Numbered from the stretch's first letter, positions 18,159-27,282 are shown. The stretch: 59,748 nt of DNA from Lachnospiraceae bacterium (GCA_017441265.1 JAFRYE010000060.1:1-59748), one strand, 5' to 3'. The notes: a model not told the origin generated them from the sequence alone. Made by a program: numbers and translations.

Positions 18159-18305
18159 TTATTGTCCGCCGCTCCGATACGTCGCATAGACGCTCTCCGA
18201 GCGCTCGATCGCCTCAAACCCGACCGACTCGTACAGCGCGATCTCCGCTGCATCGTCCGTGTCGATCTGCACCATCATGCCGTTCGGCCGGTTCCGTGTA
18301 GTTTT
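18159..18305 (-). pseudogene. GNAT acetyltransferase, C-terminal remnant
   Basis: A minus frame closed by TAG on its upstream side and TAA at 18159 reads NRPNGMMVQIDTDDAAEIAL and then YESVGFEAIERSESVYATY. The pattern of ALYESVGF preceded by a conserved Asp resembles the last strand-helix unit of GNAT N-acetyltransferases. The acetyl-CoA binding loop is missing, so only the tail of the gene is left. It lies directly upstream of the EamA gene. Confidence 0.6.
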
Positions 18306-18426
18306 CTAAATTGTGTATCTCGTGATCATTTCTCCCGCACCATTCCCATTTTCGTTCCGACTCTTCTTCGCATTGTACCACATCAGGTGCGCGATGAAAA
18401 CCGAAACCGCCGTTGTCGTTTGTGAA

Positions 18427-19680
18427 TCACAGTTCGTCGTACTGCTCCAGCAGATCATACACGCCGTCCTCGGAGAGCACGCCCCACTTCATTCCGGCCG
18501 GGAATTTGCCTTCCTCGTCGGCCGCAAAATCCGCTTTCCACAGCGGACTTTCATAGTACGCCGCAAGTTTACCGATCGTCGCCCGAAGCGCCTTGGTCCG
18601 AGATTTTGCCGCCCTCATCAGCGCGATCGCCTTGTCGAAGACGCCCTCCATCTCGCGGACTCGCAGCTCCCGGAACGTCCCGCAGATCTCCTCCTCGGCC
18701 TCACCGAGCGCCCTGATCCGCGCGATCGTGTTTCTCACTTCCCACTCGCCAAGCCGGCGCTCATCCTCGCCGCCCTCCAAACCGAGGGCGCGGCGGATGT
18801 TGTACTCAAGCCACTCGACCCACGTATACGCGATCCCGTACAGCGCGTCGTACGCGAGGAAACCGTTGTCGTAAGCACTCCGGTATCCCTCGTAAAATGC
18901 GACCAGATTCTCCTTCTTGTACGCTCCGTTCACCATGCCCGCCCACTGCAGTGCAAGGTCGACAAAAGCCCCCACCGGATTGCCGTACGAAAGGCACTCT
19001 AAGTCGATGACGAAGGGCTTGCCCCGAAACCACATCACATTTTTCGGATCCATATCGTCGTCGCAGATGCTCACGATCGCAGGGAGCGCCTCCCGAGCCT
19101 CGTTGAGCCGCTTCTGCGCAGCCTCAAGCAACTTCGTATTCTCCGCAAGAAGCTCTGCCACCGGGCTCCCCGCCTTCTGCGCCAAATGCGCATATTTCGC
19201 AAAATCAATCTCGCTCCGCTCGAGTGCACCGCCCTCCGCAGCCGAATGATCTGCCACGTCGCTCCCCGTCTCCTTCGTCTTCGAATCGATCGCATGAATT
19301 CTGCCGAGCAGCTCGCCCGCCTTGCGGCACTGCTCCGCCGTCACCGTGTTCGCATCGGTGATCTTGCCCTTCTGCCAGCGGAAAATGTAGAAGAACTCCC
19401 CGTCGAGCTCCTGCATTTTCCGACCGTTAAGAGTCATCGCAGCCACCATCGGAACGCGCGCTTCCTCAAGCCGCACCTCCAGCGCTTCCGCCGTCGCATA
19501 GTTCTCCCGCGCGGTCGGGCGCTTCATGATCTCCGGATTCAGGCATTTGACGGCGTAAACACCGCTGCCCGTCTGCACCTTGTACATGCGATGCATCAGC
19601 CCGCCGGACACGGGCTTGATCTCCGCCGTGACCTCACCGAGGCCGCAGCGCTTCATCAGTTTGGTTATCTTGTCTTTCAT
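18427..19680 (-). CDS. Aminoglycoside-phosphotransferase-fold (APH) small-molecule kinase
   Basis: The ATG at 19680 (AAGGA eight bases upstream) gives 417 residues. The protein kinase-like fold shows a glycine loop region (VSGGLMHRMYKV), the ATP-anchoring Lys in YAVKCLNPE, the catalytic loop ICDDDMDPKNVMW (D-x4-N, with the usual HGD replaced by DDD) and the metal-binding Asp in FVIDLECLSYG. Members phosphorylate antibiotics, choline, homoserine or other alcohols. Its distance from resistance cassettes favours a metabolic substrate. An extra C-terminal region of about 100 residues is helical. It carries two copies of the CATTTTCCG motif in inverted orientation (19379-19387 and 19414-19422). 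Confidence 0.8.
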   Translation of the reverse strand: MKDKITKLMKRCGLGEVTAEIKPVSGGLMHRMYKVQTGSGVYAVKCLNPEIMKRPTARENYATAEALEVRLEEARVPMVAAMTLNGRKMQELDGEFFYIFRWQKGKITDANTVTAEQCRKAGELLGRIHAIDSKTKETGSDVADHSAAEGGALERSEIDFAKYAHLAQKAGSPVAELLAENTKLLEAAQKRLNEAREALPAIVSICDDDMDPKNVMWFRGKPFVIDLECLSYGNPVGAFVDLALQWAGMVNGAYKKENLVAFYEGYRSAYDNGFLAYDALYGIAYTWVEWLEYNIRRALGLEGGEDERRLGEWEVRNTIARIRALGEAEEEICGTFRELRVREMEGVFDKAIALMRAAKSRTKALRATIGKLAAYYESPLWKADFAADEEGKFPAGMKWGVLSEDGVYDLLEQYDEL

Positions 19681-19768
19681 CGCTAAATCCTTGTAACATA
19701 ACACAAATTGCTAATAATCTTCTGAAACCGCTTATTTACCATACCACAAAATCCCAGTTTTTGCCATC

Positions 19769-19797
19769 AAAAAGCCCGGGGCTCACGTCCCCGGGCT
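19769..19797 (-). terminator. Terminator of the sigma-factor operon
   Basis: The arms AGCCCGGGG (19773-19781) and CCCCGGGCT (19789-19797) form a perfect 9-base-pair GC stem. On the minus strand it is followed by T residues (A run at 19769-19773). It lies 37 bases past the stop at 19834. Confidence 0.85.
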
Positions 19798-19833
19798 AGG
19801 CAAGCTACGCTATGCTGCAAAAACACGTCGTCC

Positions 19834-20970
19834 TTATCTCATTTTCCGAACAAAACTCTCCACACGCTCCGGTCCGACATAGAACGTCCTGCCGCTCCAT
19901 CCGATGTTCGTCGTGACAAATCCACCGCTGTACACTTTGATCACAACGTTCTGCTGGCCGAGTAGCCGGTAATCAACGCCGAGTTCGACGCAACACTCTC
20001 CGAGCTCCTTGTCCTGAAGAAACTCTGAAACTTCCTCGGAAACGATCAACCGCGTTGTGCCGGTTCCGGGATTCGGAGCCGTCCATACAGACTGTGGCAT
20101 AGGGTCATCCGGCAAATATGCAACACCGCCGAAGTCCCCGGGAAGTTCCTCCGTAAAGAATGCAGGAACCGCTTCTGCGGCGAACAGTTCCTCAAGAAGC
20201 AACGGAATTGTCTTGCTTCCGTCCTCTGTCCTTCGCTCGCCACCTTGTTCGTGCAGCACGATCGCTCGCAGATCGGTATATCGCAACAGCTGCGTTCCCT
20301 CCGCAAACTCCGCATAGGTTTTCGCCCCAAACAGATCGTTTCCGTACACCCAATACCGATCCTCATCCGGAAATTTCACCGCGACCGCAAAGGAAGTATC
20401 CACATCCGTTATCTCATAAACATCCACTTCGGTTTCCCGCTGAACTTCCGCCGGAACATCCCGGTTTTCAACCGCAATCCAGGCTCCTTCGGTAATTTCT
20501 TCGTTGCGTCCGTCTCCGGACGTCTTCCCATCGGATCCTGCGGTCTTCTCGCCTACCGTCCGCTCGCCGTAATCCAGGCCGATCACCGTAAGCTTTCCGA
20601 GATGTTTGCCGACCGCTTCCTCACATATTCCCGGAGACCCGAAATACCTTGCTCCGCCGTAGAGCAGTTCCGAGTATTTTTCGTAGTTCGGTGCGTCTGC
20701 CCAGCGCTTTGTCACACTCGTCTTCTCTTTCGCGGGTTCCACGCTCTCGCCTTTTTTTGCGGGCGTCCCGCTCTCCCCGGCAGGCGTTTCCTTCTTCAGC
20801 AGACCATTCGCCGCAACTCCGACAACCGCGATCAAAATGACCGCGGCAGCCGCTGCTGCCGCACGGCGCAGGATTGGCCGACGCGGAGCCTGCTCGTCCG
20901 CTTCCATGACTTCCAAAACAAATCGATCATCCACGTCCGTGAACGCCGAGAACAAATCGATCTCTTTCAT
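19834..20970 (-). CDS. Membrane partner of the ECF sigma factor (probable anti-sigma factor)
   Basis: The ATG at 20970 (AAGGA eight bases upstream) gives 378 residues. A short cytoplasmic N-terminus (MKEIDLFSAFTDVDDRFVLE) resembles the sigma-binding heads of many Firmicute proteins encoded next to ECF sigma genes. One transmembrane helix follows (about residues 36-58, rich in Ala/Val/Ile), then a Lys/Glu/Pro linker and an extracytoplasmic region with a sensor-like beta-rich tail. The start overlaps or abuts the end of the sigma gene, which indicates coupled translation. The anti-sigma role is inferred from gene order and topology; no ZAS zinc motif is present. Confidence 0.75.
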   Translation of the reverse strand: MKEIDLFSAFTDVDDRFVLEVMEADEQAPRRPILRRAAAAAAAVILIAVVGVAANGLLKKETPAGESGTPAKKGESVEPAKEKTSVTKRWADAPNYEKYSELLYGGARYFGSPGICEEAVGKHLGKLTVIGLDYGERTVGEKTAGSDGKTSGDGRNEEITEGAWIAVENRDVPAEVQRETEVDVYEITDVDTSFAVAVKFPDEDRYWVYGNDLFGAKTYAEFAEGTQLLRYTDLRAIVLHEQGGERRTEDGSKTIPLLLEELFAAEAVPAFFTEELPGDFGGVAYLPDDPMPQSVWTAPNPGTGTTRLIVSEEVSEFLQDKELGECCVELGVDYRLLGQQNVVIKVYSGGFVTTNIGWSGRTFYVGPERVESFVRKMR

Positions 20971-20971
20971 T

Positions 20972-21544
20972 TTACTCATCCTTTCCGTCCAGATGCCGCT
21001 TGAGTTTCTGCCGCATCGTATAAAGCTGGTTTGTGACATATCTCTCGTTCCGACCGATCTGCTTCGCAATCTCCGCAACCGTATAGGAGCGCCAGTATCG
21101 TTTCAGGAAAATGAGCCTCTTCTCCCCGGGAAGGCTGTCGAGAAACGAATCAATCTTTTTCCTGAGCGTCTCGTCCTCATTTTCCGAAAGATCGACACCC
21201 GGGTCAGGCAAGCAATCGGACAGTTCCTCATACGAAACCATCGTGATCCCGCCGCCGCGCTTCTTGCGCTGCCTGCTGCGCAGGACCGTGATCGCCTGAT
21301 TGCGCGTCGCCTTCGAAAGATATGCTTTCAGGTTCGTGATCTCCGTCGGAAGCGCATGATCCCACAGCTGCATCATCACGTCGTTCACGCATTCCTCGGC
21401 ATCCTGTTCGTCCCGAAGGATCCCATAGGCAATCGATGCAAGATAGCGCTCATACTGCGCATGGATCCTGCGTATCGCCTCTTCCCGATCTTCCTGAAGC
21501 AGTGAAAGGATCTGTGTCTCTTCTACTGTTGATCTCTGTTTCAC
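20972..21544 (-). CDS. ECF-family RNA polymerase sigma factor
   Basis: The GTG at 21544 follows GAGGAG seven bases upstream and gives 190 residues; the longer frame to 21610 has no ribosome site. Region 2 is visible as YLASIAYGILRDEQDAEECVNDV followed by WDHALP. Region 4 is LIFLKRYWRSYTVAEIAKQI with a helix-turn-helix (IGRNERYVTNQLYTMRQKLK). It would direct RNA polymerase to a small envelope or stress regulon. The downstream gene is its likely anti-sigma factor. The stop overlaps the potential start codons of that gene. Confidence 0.92.
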   Translation of the reverse strand: MKQRSTVEETQILSLLQEDREEAIRRIHAQYERYLASIAYGILRDEQDAEECVNDVMMQLWDHALPTEITNLKAYLSKATRNQAITVLRSRQRKKRGGGITMVSYEELSDCLPDPGVDLSENEDETLRKKIDSFLDSLPGEKRLIFLKRYWRSYTVAEIAKQIGRNERYVTNQLYTMRQKLKRHLDGKDE

Positions 21545-21699
21545 TTCCGACTCCTCACAAAGGGTATTTTCCGACGGGCAACCTCCGGATCCTCCGGATG
21601 ATCCCGGCACCGCATCGCCCCTTCACCTATACAGACGCTCTTTTTTGCAAAATGTCTTGAAATAAAATGAACCTTATCGATACCATATCGACAGTTCCA

Positions 21700-21735
21700 T
21701 TGAGAACTTGGCTAAGAAATCAGGCAAGTTCTCAA
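21700..21735. repeat. Inverted repeat upstream of the DUF4143 ATPase promoter
   Basis: TTGAGAACTTG (21700-21710) and its exact complement CAAGTTCTCAA (21725-21735) are separated by 14 bases. The repeat sits directly upstream of the -35 element at 21744, with no T run. It may be a repressor operator or a remnant terminator. Confidence 0.6.
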
Positions 21736-21743
21736 CAGGCTTC

Positions 21744-21773
21744 TTGACTTTTTATCACCGCTTCTGATATAAT
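21744..21773 (+). promoter_or_regulatory. Promoter of the DUF4143 ATPase gene
   Basis: TTGACT (21744-21749) and TATAAT (21768-21773) are separated by 18 bases, 51 bases upstream of the ATG at 21825. This is a near-consensus vegetative promoter. Confidence 0.7.
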
Positions 21774-21824
21774 TCAATTGCGAAGTTGCCTAATATATTA
21801 TCCAAGTTATCAATGGGGGCCGCT

Positions 21825-23126
21825 ATGGAAATCCAACGCGATACATATTTAAAGAAACTTGTTGCCTTTATGGGGAGCGGACAGGTCAAAGTCATCACCG
21901 GTATCCGGCGCTGCGGAAAATCCTATCTGCTTCACACCATTTTCCGAAACTATCTCCTTGATCAAGGCGTTCCCGCAGATTGCATCCTTTCTTATGAATT
22001 GGATCTTGCAAAGGATATCCGATACCGAAATCCCCTCGAGTTAGCAAGAACCGTGCGTGAACAGGTTGACGGTCAACCGGAACTTTTCTATCTGTTCGTT
22101 GACGAAATACAAATGTCAGACGAAGTTCCCAATCCGTACAACCCGACAGGGAAGGCGATCACCTTCTATGATGCTCTCAATGATCTGAATTCGCTCCCGA
22201 ATCTGGACATCTACGTGACCGGAAGCAATTCCCGCATGCTTTCCAGCGACATTCTGACAGAATTTCGGGGGCGCAGTGATGAAATCCGTGTCCATCCTCT
22301 CAGTTTCGCTGAGTACTACACTTATATCGGAGGGGATAAGGAAGACGCATTTGACAATTATGCTTTTTACGGAGGTCTCCCGCTGATCCTCTCAAGGCCG
22401 GATGATACTGCCAGAATGGAATATCTTAAGTCCCTCTTTTCCGAAGTATATCTCAGAGACATTGTTGAGCGCAAGAAGATTAAGCGGGAAGATGTTCTCT
22501 CTGCCACGCTGGATCTGTTGTGTTCCTCCATCGGATCCCTCACAAATCCGAACAATATAGCGAACGCTCTGAACACAAAGCAAAAGCTCAGCGGGGAAGA
22601 CACGGTTGCCCCGAACACGGTGAAGTCGTATATCGGTCATTTGGCAGACGCCTATCTGTTCGAAGAGTGCCGGCGGTATGATGTGAAAGGCAAAGACTAC
22701 TTTGACTATCCGAATAAGTACTACTGTGACGACCTCGGCCTGAGGAATGCACGCATCGGATTCCGTCAGCAGGAAATGACCCATATCATGGAAAATATCA
22801 TTTATAATGACCTTCGCATCCGCGGCTGTGAAGTCGACATAGGTATCGTATACGGCACCGATAAGAGCAAATCAGGACAGACTGTTCAGGTTCCGAGAGA
22901 GATAGACTTCATAGCTGCCAAAGGTTCGAAAAAAACGTATATTCAGTCTGCATATGCATTGGAGACCGAAGAGAAAACCCGCGCGGAAAATAAACCCCTT
23001 TCACTTACCGGAGATTTCTTTCCGAAGATCATTGTTCGTCACGATATCCGCAAGCGGTGGTACGATGACCATGGGGTGCTGAATATCGGTATTCTGGATT
23101 TTCTGCTTGACGATACGATCGTCTGA
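21825..23126 (+). CDS. AAA-type ATPase with DUF4143 domain
   Basis: The ATG at 21825 follows GGGGG and gives 433 residues. The N-terminal AAA_14 domain has a Walker A loop in VITGIRRCGKSYLLHTIF, a Walker B in YLFVDEIQM and a sensor 1 in IYVTGSNSRML. The C-terminal DUF4143 region (TVAPNTVKSYIGHLADAYLF and REIDFIAAKGSKKTY) contains a winged helix and a degenerate restriction-nuclease-like fold. These proteins are common in anaerobes and human-associated bacteria as stand-alone genes of unknown function; some behave as mobile or toxin-antitoxin-like modules. It is monocistronic with its own promoter and terminator. Confidence 0.9.
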   Translation: MEIQRDTYLKKLVAFMGSGQVKVITGIRRCGKSYLLHTIFRNYLLDQGVPADCILSYELDLAKDIRYRNPLELARTVREQVDGQPELFYLFVDEIQMSDEVPNPYNPTGKAITFYDALNDLNSLPNLDIYVTGSNSRMLSSDILTEFRGRSDEIRVHPLSFAEYYTYIGGDKEDAFDNYAFYGGLPLILSRPDDTARMEYLKSLFSEVYLRDIVERKKIKREDVLSATLDLLCSSIGSLTNPNNIANALNTKQKLSGEDTVAPNTVKSYIGHLADAYLFEECRRYDVKGKDYFDYPNKYYCDDLGLRNARIGFRQQEMTHIMENIIYNDLRIRGCEVDIGIVYGTDKSKSGQTVQVPREIDFIAAKGSKKTYIQSAYALETEEKTRAENKPLSLTGDFFPKIIVRHDIRKRWYDDHGVLNIGILDFLLDDTIV

Positions 23127-23130
23127 TCAC

Positions 23131-23167
23131 AAAATCCCTTGAAGCCAAGGTGCTTCAGGGGATTTTT
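23131..23167 (+). terminator. Terminator of the DUF4143 ATPase gene
   Basis: AAAATCCCTTGAAGC (23131-23145) pairs with GCTTCAGGGGATTTT (23152-23166) with one mismatch, followed by T residues. It starts five bases past the stop codon and could also act on the opposite strand. Confidence 0.8.
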
Positions 23168-23196
23168 GTTTGCAGATACACTTTTCATGAGCATTC

Positions 23197-23222
23197 AAAA
23201 AGCGGCCACCCCGGTGACCGCT
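23197..23222 (-). terminator. Terminator of purL
   Basis: AGCGGCCACC (23201-23210) pairs with GGTGACCGCT (23213-23222) with one mismatch. On the minus strand T residues follow. It lies 24 bases past the purL stop. Confidence 0.8.
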
Positions 23223-23245
23223 CCTTTTGTTTGTCCTATGAATGA

Positions 23246-26200
23246 TTACTTGAAGTACGCAACACCGCTCTCGAAGATCAGCTGGTTCTGCTCGCCGGTG
23301 ATGTTCATCGCAACGCCGGTTCCGCGGCGCTCGCTGTGCGCCATCTTGCCGAGCACGCGACCGTCCGGGGAGGTGATACCCTCGATTGCCCAATAGGAAC
23401 CGTTCGGGTTGAACTGCTCCACCATGGTCGGGTTGCCCTGCGCGTCGACGTACTGCGTCGCGATCTGGCCGTTGTCGTAGAGCTTCTTGAGCCACTCGTC
23501 GTTCGCGACGAAGCGTCCCTCGCCGTGGGAAGCCGGAATGCTGTACACGCCGCCGAGCGTAGCCTTCATAAGCCAGGGGCTCTTGTTGGTCACGACCTTC
23601 GTGTACACGCTCTTGCTGATGTGGCGACCGATGTTGTTCATCGCAAGCGTCGGGCTGTCCGCGGTCTGCGGGCGGATCTCACCGTACGGCACCAAGCCCA
23701 GTTTGATGAGCGCCTGGAAGCCGTTGCAGATACCCAAAGCCAGACCGTCGCGCTCCTTGAGGAGACGGTTGACTGCGTCGCTGATGCGAGGGTTGCGGAA
23801 TGCGGTGGCGATGAATTTGCCGGAGCCGTCGGGCTCGTCGCCTGCGGAAAATCCGCCGGGGAACATCAAAATCTGTGCATCGTCGATCGCCTTCACAAAA
23901 GCCTCAACGGACTCCTGGATGCCTGCGCCGGTCATATTGCGGAATACCACCGTGTTGACCTCTGCGCCTGCGCGCTGCCATGCGAGCATCGAATCATACT
24001 CGCAGTTCGTGCCCGGGAATACCGGGATAAATACCTTCGGAACCGCAACCTTGTTCTTCGCCACATAGATCGTCTTCGCGTCGAAGAGCTGCGTCGGAAC
24101 CGCCGTGGGCTCGATTGCATCGGCCATGTTCGAGCGGGTCGGGAACACCTGCTCAAGCGTTCCGGTGTATGCTGCAAGAGCATCCGCAAGCGGAAGCACC
24201 ATTGCGTCGGCCTGACCGCACTCTGCCTTCTTCTCATCCTCGCAGCAGCCGCCGCCCATTTTCCAAACGATGTTGCCGTCGCCGGTCACCTTGCCGACCT
24301 TGCGGTACGCAATGCCTGCCGCGTCGAGCATCGCAAGCTTGTCCTCATCGATTTCGGCGAGGATGCTGCCGTATGCCGGAGCCATCGCTTCCTCGTAGGA
24401 AACCTTGCCGCAGAGTTTGAAGCCGAGGCCGTTACCGAAGGCCATCTTGCTCATCGCCTCCGCGATACCGTTCTTGCCGAGTGCGTACATCGAGAGGAAT
24501 GCGCCCTTTCCGGACAGCTCGTGGATCGCATCGTACATCGCCATGGCCTTGTCATAATCCGGCAGGTCATAAGCGTCCTTCGCCATGTCAAATACCACAA
24601 CGCGGCTTCCGGCCTTCTTGAACTCGTCGGTCACGACATCGGAGAGCTTCGCGATGTCTACCGCGAACGAAACGAGGGTCGGCGGAACATCGATCTCGTT
24701 GAAGGAACCGGACATCGAGTCCTTGCCGCCGATGGACGGAAGGCCGAGTTTCGTCTGCGCATCGTATGCACCGAGCAGTGCCGCGAGAGGCTCGCCCCAG
24801 CGCTTCGGGTCGGTGCCGAGTCTGCGGAAATACTCCTGGAAGGTGAAGCGGATCTTGCGGAAGTCACCGCCGGCCGCCACGATCTTCGCAACCGAGCTGA
24901 TCACCGCGTATGCGGAGCCGTGGAACGGGCTCCAGGACGAGAGGTACGGATCGAAGCCGTAGCTCATCATCGTCACGGTGTCGCTCGCGCCGTCCAGAAC
25001 GGGCAGCTTCGCGATCATCGTCTGTGTGGGCGTCGCCTGGTACACACCGCCGTAAGGCATCGTCACCGTCGCCGCACCGATGGAGGAGTCGAACATCTCC
25101 ACAAGGCCCTTCTTCGAGCAGACGTTGAGGTCTGCGAGCATGGAAAGCCAAGCTGCCTTGCGGCCCTCAGCCGTGTCGGAAGCAGCTCCGAAACCGCCCT
25201 TCTTGTCGGTGGAATGCGCCGTGTAAGCGCTTGTTTTCGTAAAATAAGAATCCTTCTTCGACGGTACCGTTACCTCGGCCGTCGTCTCCTGGTGAGCGCC
25301 GTTGGTATCGAGGAACGCGCGGGAGATGTTGACGATCTCCTTGCCTCTCCATACGAGCACAAGTCTGGGCTCTGCGGTAACCTCCGCAACCGTCACGGCC
25401 TCGAGGTTCTCCTCGTCGGCAAATGCAAGCATCGCCGGTACGTCCTTCTTGTCCACAACGATCGCCATACGCTCCTGGGACTCGGAGATCGCAAGCTCTG
25501 TGCCGTCAAGGCCTGCGTACTTCTTCGGAACCTTGTCGAGGTCGACGCGAAGGCCGGGAGCCAGCTCGCCGATCGCCACGGAAACACCGCCCGCACCGAA
25601 GTCGTTGCATTTCTTGATGAGGCTGCTGACCTCGGGACGACGGAACAGTCTCTGGAGTTTGCGCTCGGTGGGAGCGTTACCCTTCTGAACCTCGGCACCG
25701 CAGGTGTGGATGGATTCGGTGGTATGCTTCTTGGAAGATCCCGTAGCGCCGCCGCAGCCGTCGCGGCCGGTGCGTCCGCCCATCAAAATGATGACGTCGC
25801 CGGGATCGCTGTTCTCTCTCTTCACGTTCGCGCGGGGTGCGGCGCCCATGACGGCACCGATCTCCATGCGCTTTGCAACATAGTTCGGATGATAGATCTC
25901 ATCCACAAGGCCGGTCGCAAGACCGATCTGGTTTCCGTAGGAGCTGTAACCCTTCGCAGCGCCGGTCGTGAGCTTTCTCTGGGGAAGTTTACCGGGCAGG
26001 GTAGCCTTCAGAGAAGCGGTGGGATCGGCGGCACCGGTCACACGCATCGCCTGGTATACATAGCCGCGGCCCGAGAGCGGATCGCGGATCGCGCCGCCGA
26101 GGCAGGTCGCAGCGCCACCGAACGGTTCGATCTCCGTCGGATGGTTGTGCGTCTCGTTTTTAAAGAACACGAGCCACTCCTCGGTCTCGGTCTTTCCGTT

Positions 26201-27142
26201 TCTCTCAACTTCAACCGGAACTACCACGGAGCAGGCATTGATCTCGTCGGAGACCTCCATGTCCTCAAGCTTGCCCTCGGCACGCAGCTTCTTCATTGCG
26301 AGAAGCGCTACGTCCATAAGGCAGATGAATTTGTCGTCGCGTCCCTTGTAGAGAACCTCGCGCTCTGCTTTGTATGCGTCAAATGCGGCCTTGATCGGCG
26401 CGCTGTAATCACCGTCATCGATCTTCACGTCGGTGAGCTCGGTCTGGAACGTCGTGTGGCGGCAGTGATCCGACCAGTACGTATCCAGCACGCGGATCTC
26501 CGTCACGGACGGATCGCGCTTCTCCTCGCCGCGGAAGTAGTCCTGAATGAACAAAAAGTCGCGGAAGGTCATCGCAAGATTGAGGGAATCATAGAGCGCC
26601 TTGAGCTCGCCTTCCGGCATTTCACGGAAGCCGTCGAAGATCTTCACATCCTCGGGAACCGCAAAATTCTGCACCAGCGTCTCGGGCTTCGTCTCGTCGG
26701 TCTCTCTTGAGTCGACGGGGTTGATGCAATACGCGCGGATGCCGGCGAACTCCTCGTCGGTGATCTCGCCGGTGAGCACGTACGTCGTGGCGCTGCGGAT
26801 GATCGGCTCCTCCGCGTCGTTAAGAAGCTTCACGCACTGCTCCGCGGAGTCGGCGCGCTGGTCGAACTGTCCGGGCAGATACTCTACGGAGAACACGCGG
26901 TCCCCTGCCGCTGCCGGCAGCACTTCCTCATATACATCGTCGATCGGCGGCTCGGAAAATACGGTGCCGAGCGCCTTCTTATACGTGTCCTCGCTGATAT
27001 TTTCCACATCATAGCGCACGAACACGCGCACGTTCGTGATCGTCTTAAGTCCGAGATACTCGCGGATCTCGCTCGCAAGCTCCTTCGCACGAACGGCGAA
27101 CGGCGCTTTCTTCTCAACATAAATTCGTCTGACCAGACTCAT
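23246..27142 (-). CDS. purL: Phosphoribosylformylglycinamidine synthase, single-chain type
   Basis: The ATG at 27142 (GGAGGG upstream) gives 1298 residues. The enzyme makes FGAM from FGAR, glutamine and ATP, step 4 of purine synthesis. Visible parts are an N-terminal PurS-like domain, AIR-synthase-like ATP domains (VLDTYWSDHCRHTTFQTEL, NETHNHPTEIEPFGGAATCL, MGGRTGRDGCGGATGSS) and a C-terminal class I glutaminase with the nucleophile Cys in ALGICNGFQAL and the His/Glu pair in SHGEGRF. This large fused form, instead of separate PurS, PurL and PurQ, is common in Clostridia. A stem-loop built from two copies of CATTTTCCG lies just upstream. Confidence 0.96.
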   Translation of the reverse strand: MSLVRRIYVEKKAPFAVRAKELASEIREYLGLKTITNVRVFVRYDVENISEDTYKKALGTVFSEPPIDDVYEEVLPAAAGDRVFSVEYLPGQFDQRADSAEQCVKLLNDAEEPIIRSATTYVLTGEITDEEFAGIRAYCINPVDSRETDETKPETLVQNFAVPEDVKIFDGFREMPEGELKALYDSLNLAMTFRDFLFIQDYFRGEEKRDPSVTEIRVLDTYWSDHCRHTTFQTELTDVKIDDGDYSAPIKAAFDAYKAEREVLYKGRDDKFICLMDVALLAMKKLRAEGKLEDMEVSDEINACSVVVPVEVERNGKTETEEWLVFFKNETHNHPTEIEPFGGAATCLGGAIRDPLSGRGYVYQAMRVTGAADPTASLKATLPGKLPQRKLTTGAAKGYSSYGNQIGLATGLVDEIYHPNYVAKRMEIGAVMGAAPRANVKRENSDPGDVIILMGGRTGRDGCGGATGSSKKHTTESIHTCGAEVQKGNAPTERKLQRLFRRPEVSSLIKKCNDFGAGGVSVAIGELAPGLRVDLDKVPKKYAGLDGTELAISESQERMAIVVDKKDVPAMLAFADEENLEAVTVAEVTAEPRLVLVWRGKEIVNISRAFLDTNGAHQETTAEVTVPSKKDSYFTKTSAYTAHSTDKKGGFGAASDTAEGRKAAWLSMLADLNVCSKKGLVEMFDSSIGAATVTMPYGGVYQATPTQTMIAKLPVLDGASDTVTMMSYGFDPYLSSWSPFHGSAYAVISSVAKIVAAGGDFRKIRFTFQEYFRRLGTDPKRWGEPLAALLGAYDAQTKLGLPSIGGKDSMSGSFNEIDVPPTLVSFAVDIAKLSDVVTDEFKKAGSRVVVFDMAKDAYDLPDYDKAMAMYDAIHELSGKGAFLSMYALGKNGIAEAMSKMAFGNGLGFKLCGKVSYEEAMAPAYGSILAEIDEDKLAMLDAAGIAYRKVGKVTGDGNIVWKMGGGCCEDEKKAECGQADAMVLPLADALAAYTGTLEQVFPTRSNMADAIEPTAVPTQLFDAKTIYVAKNKVAVPKVFIPVFPGTNCEYDSMLAWQRAGAEVNTVVFRNMTGAGIQESVEAFVKAIDDAQILMFPGGFSAGDEPDGSGKFIATAFRNPRISDAVNRLLKERDGLALGICNGFQALIKLGLVPYGEIRPQTADSPTLAMNNIGRHISKSVYTKVVTNKSPWLMKATLGGVYSIPASHGEGRFVANDEWLKKLYDNGQIATQYVDAQGNPTMVEQFNPNGSYWAIEGITSPDGRVLGKMAHSERRGTGVAMNITGEQNQLIFESGVAYFK

Positions 27143-27183
27143 AATCAACCCTCCGTCTCCGGCGGCGTCACGCCGGTGAATAG

Positions 27184-27215
27184 TCGGAAAATGCGATTTC
27201 CGGGGCATTTTCCGC
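27184..27215. repeat. Stem-loop made of two inverted CATTTTCCG copies, purL leader
   Basis: CGGAAAATGC (27185-27194) and GCATTTTCCG (27205-27214) form a perfect 10-base-pair stem with a 10-base loop. The stem lies in the 5' leader of purL, about 45 bases upstream of its ATG. There is no T run, so it is not a standard terminator. It may affect transcript stability, or it may be a chance pair of the dispersed motif. Confidence 0.75.
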
Positions 27216-27253
27216 ATGGAGACCGCAACTCCTGCGCGTCTCTGATCGGTTTC

Positions 27254-27282
27254 AGTATAGCACCGCAAAAATCATAAATAAA
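27254..27282 (-). promoter_or_regulatory. Possible purL promoter
   Basis: On the minus strand an extended -10 TGCTATACT (TATACT at 27254-27259) lies 17 bases from a weak -35 TTTATT (27277-27282). The transcript would have a leader of about 105 bases holding the stem-loop at 27184-27215. No purine riboswitch core was recognised. Confidence 0.45.

Noticed and set aside
23336-26710. A 1124-codon open frame on the plus strand opposite purL
   Set aside because: It is an antisense shadow of GC-rich purL codons. It has no ribosome site, shows Arg/His/Leu-biased composition and has no domain, while purL on the other strand is fully recognisable.
27143-27260. Purine riboswitch in the purL leader
   Set aside because: No conserved three-way junction core or kissing-loop sequences were seen; only the motif hairpin is present.
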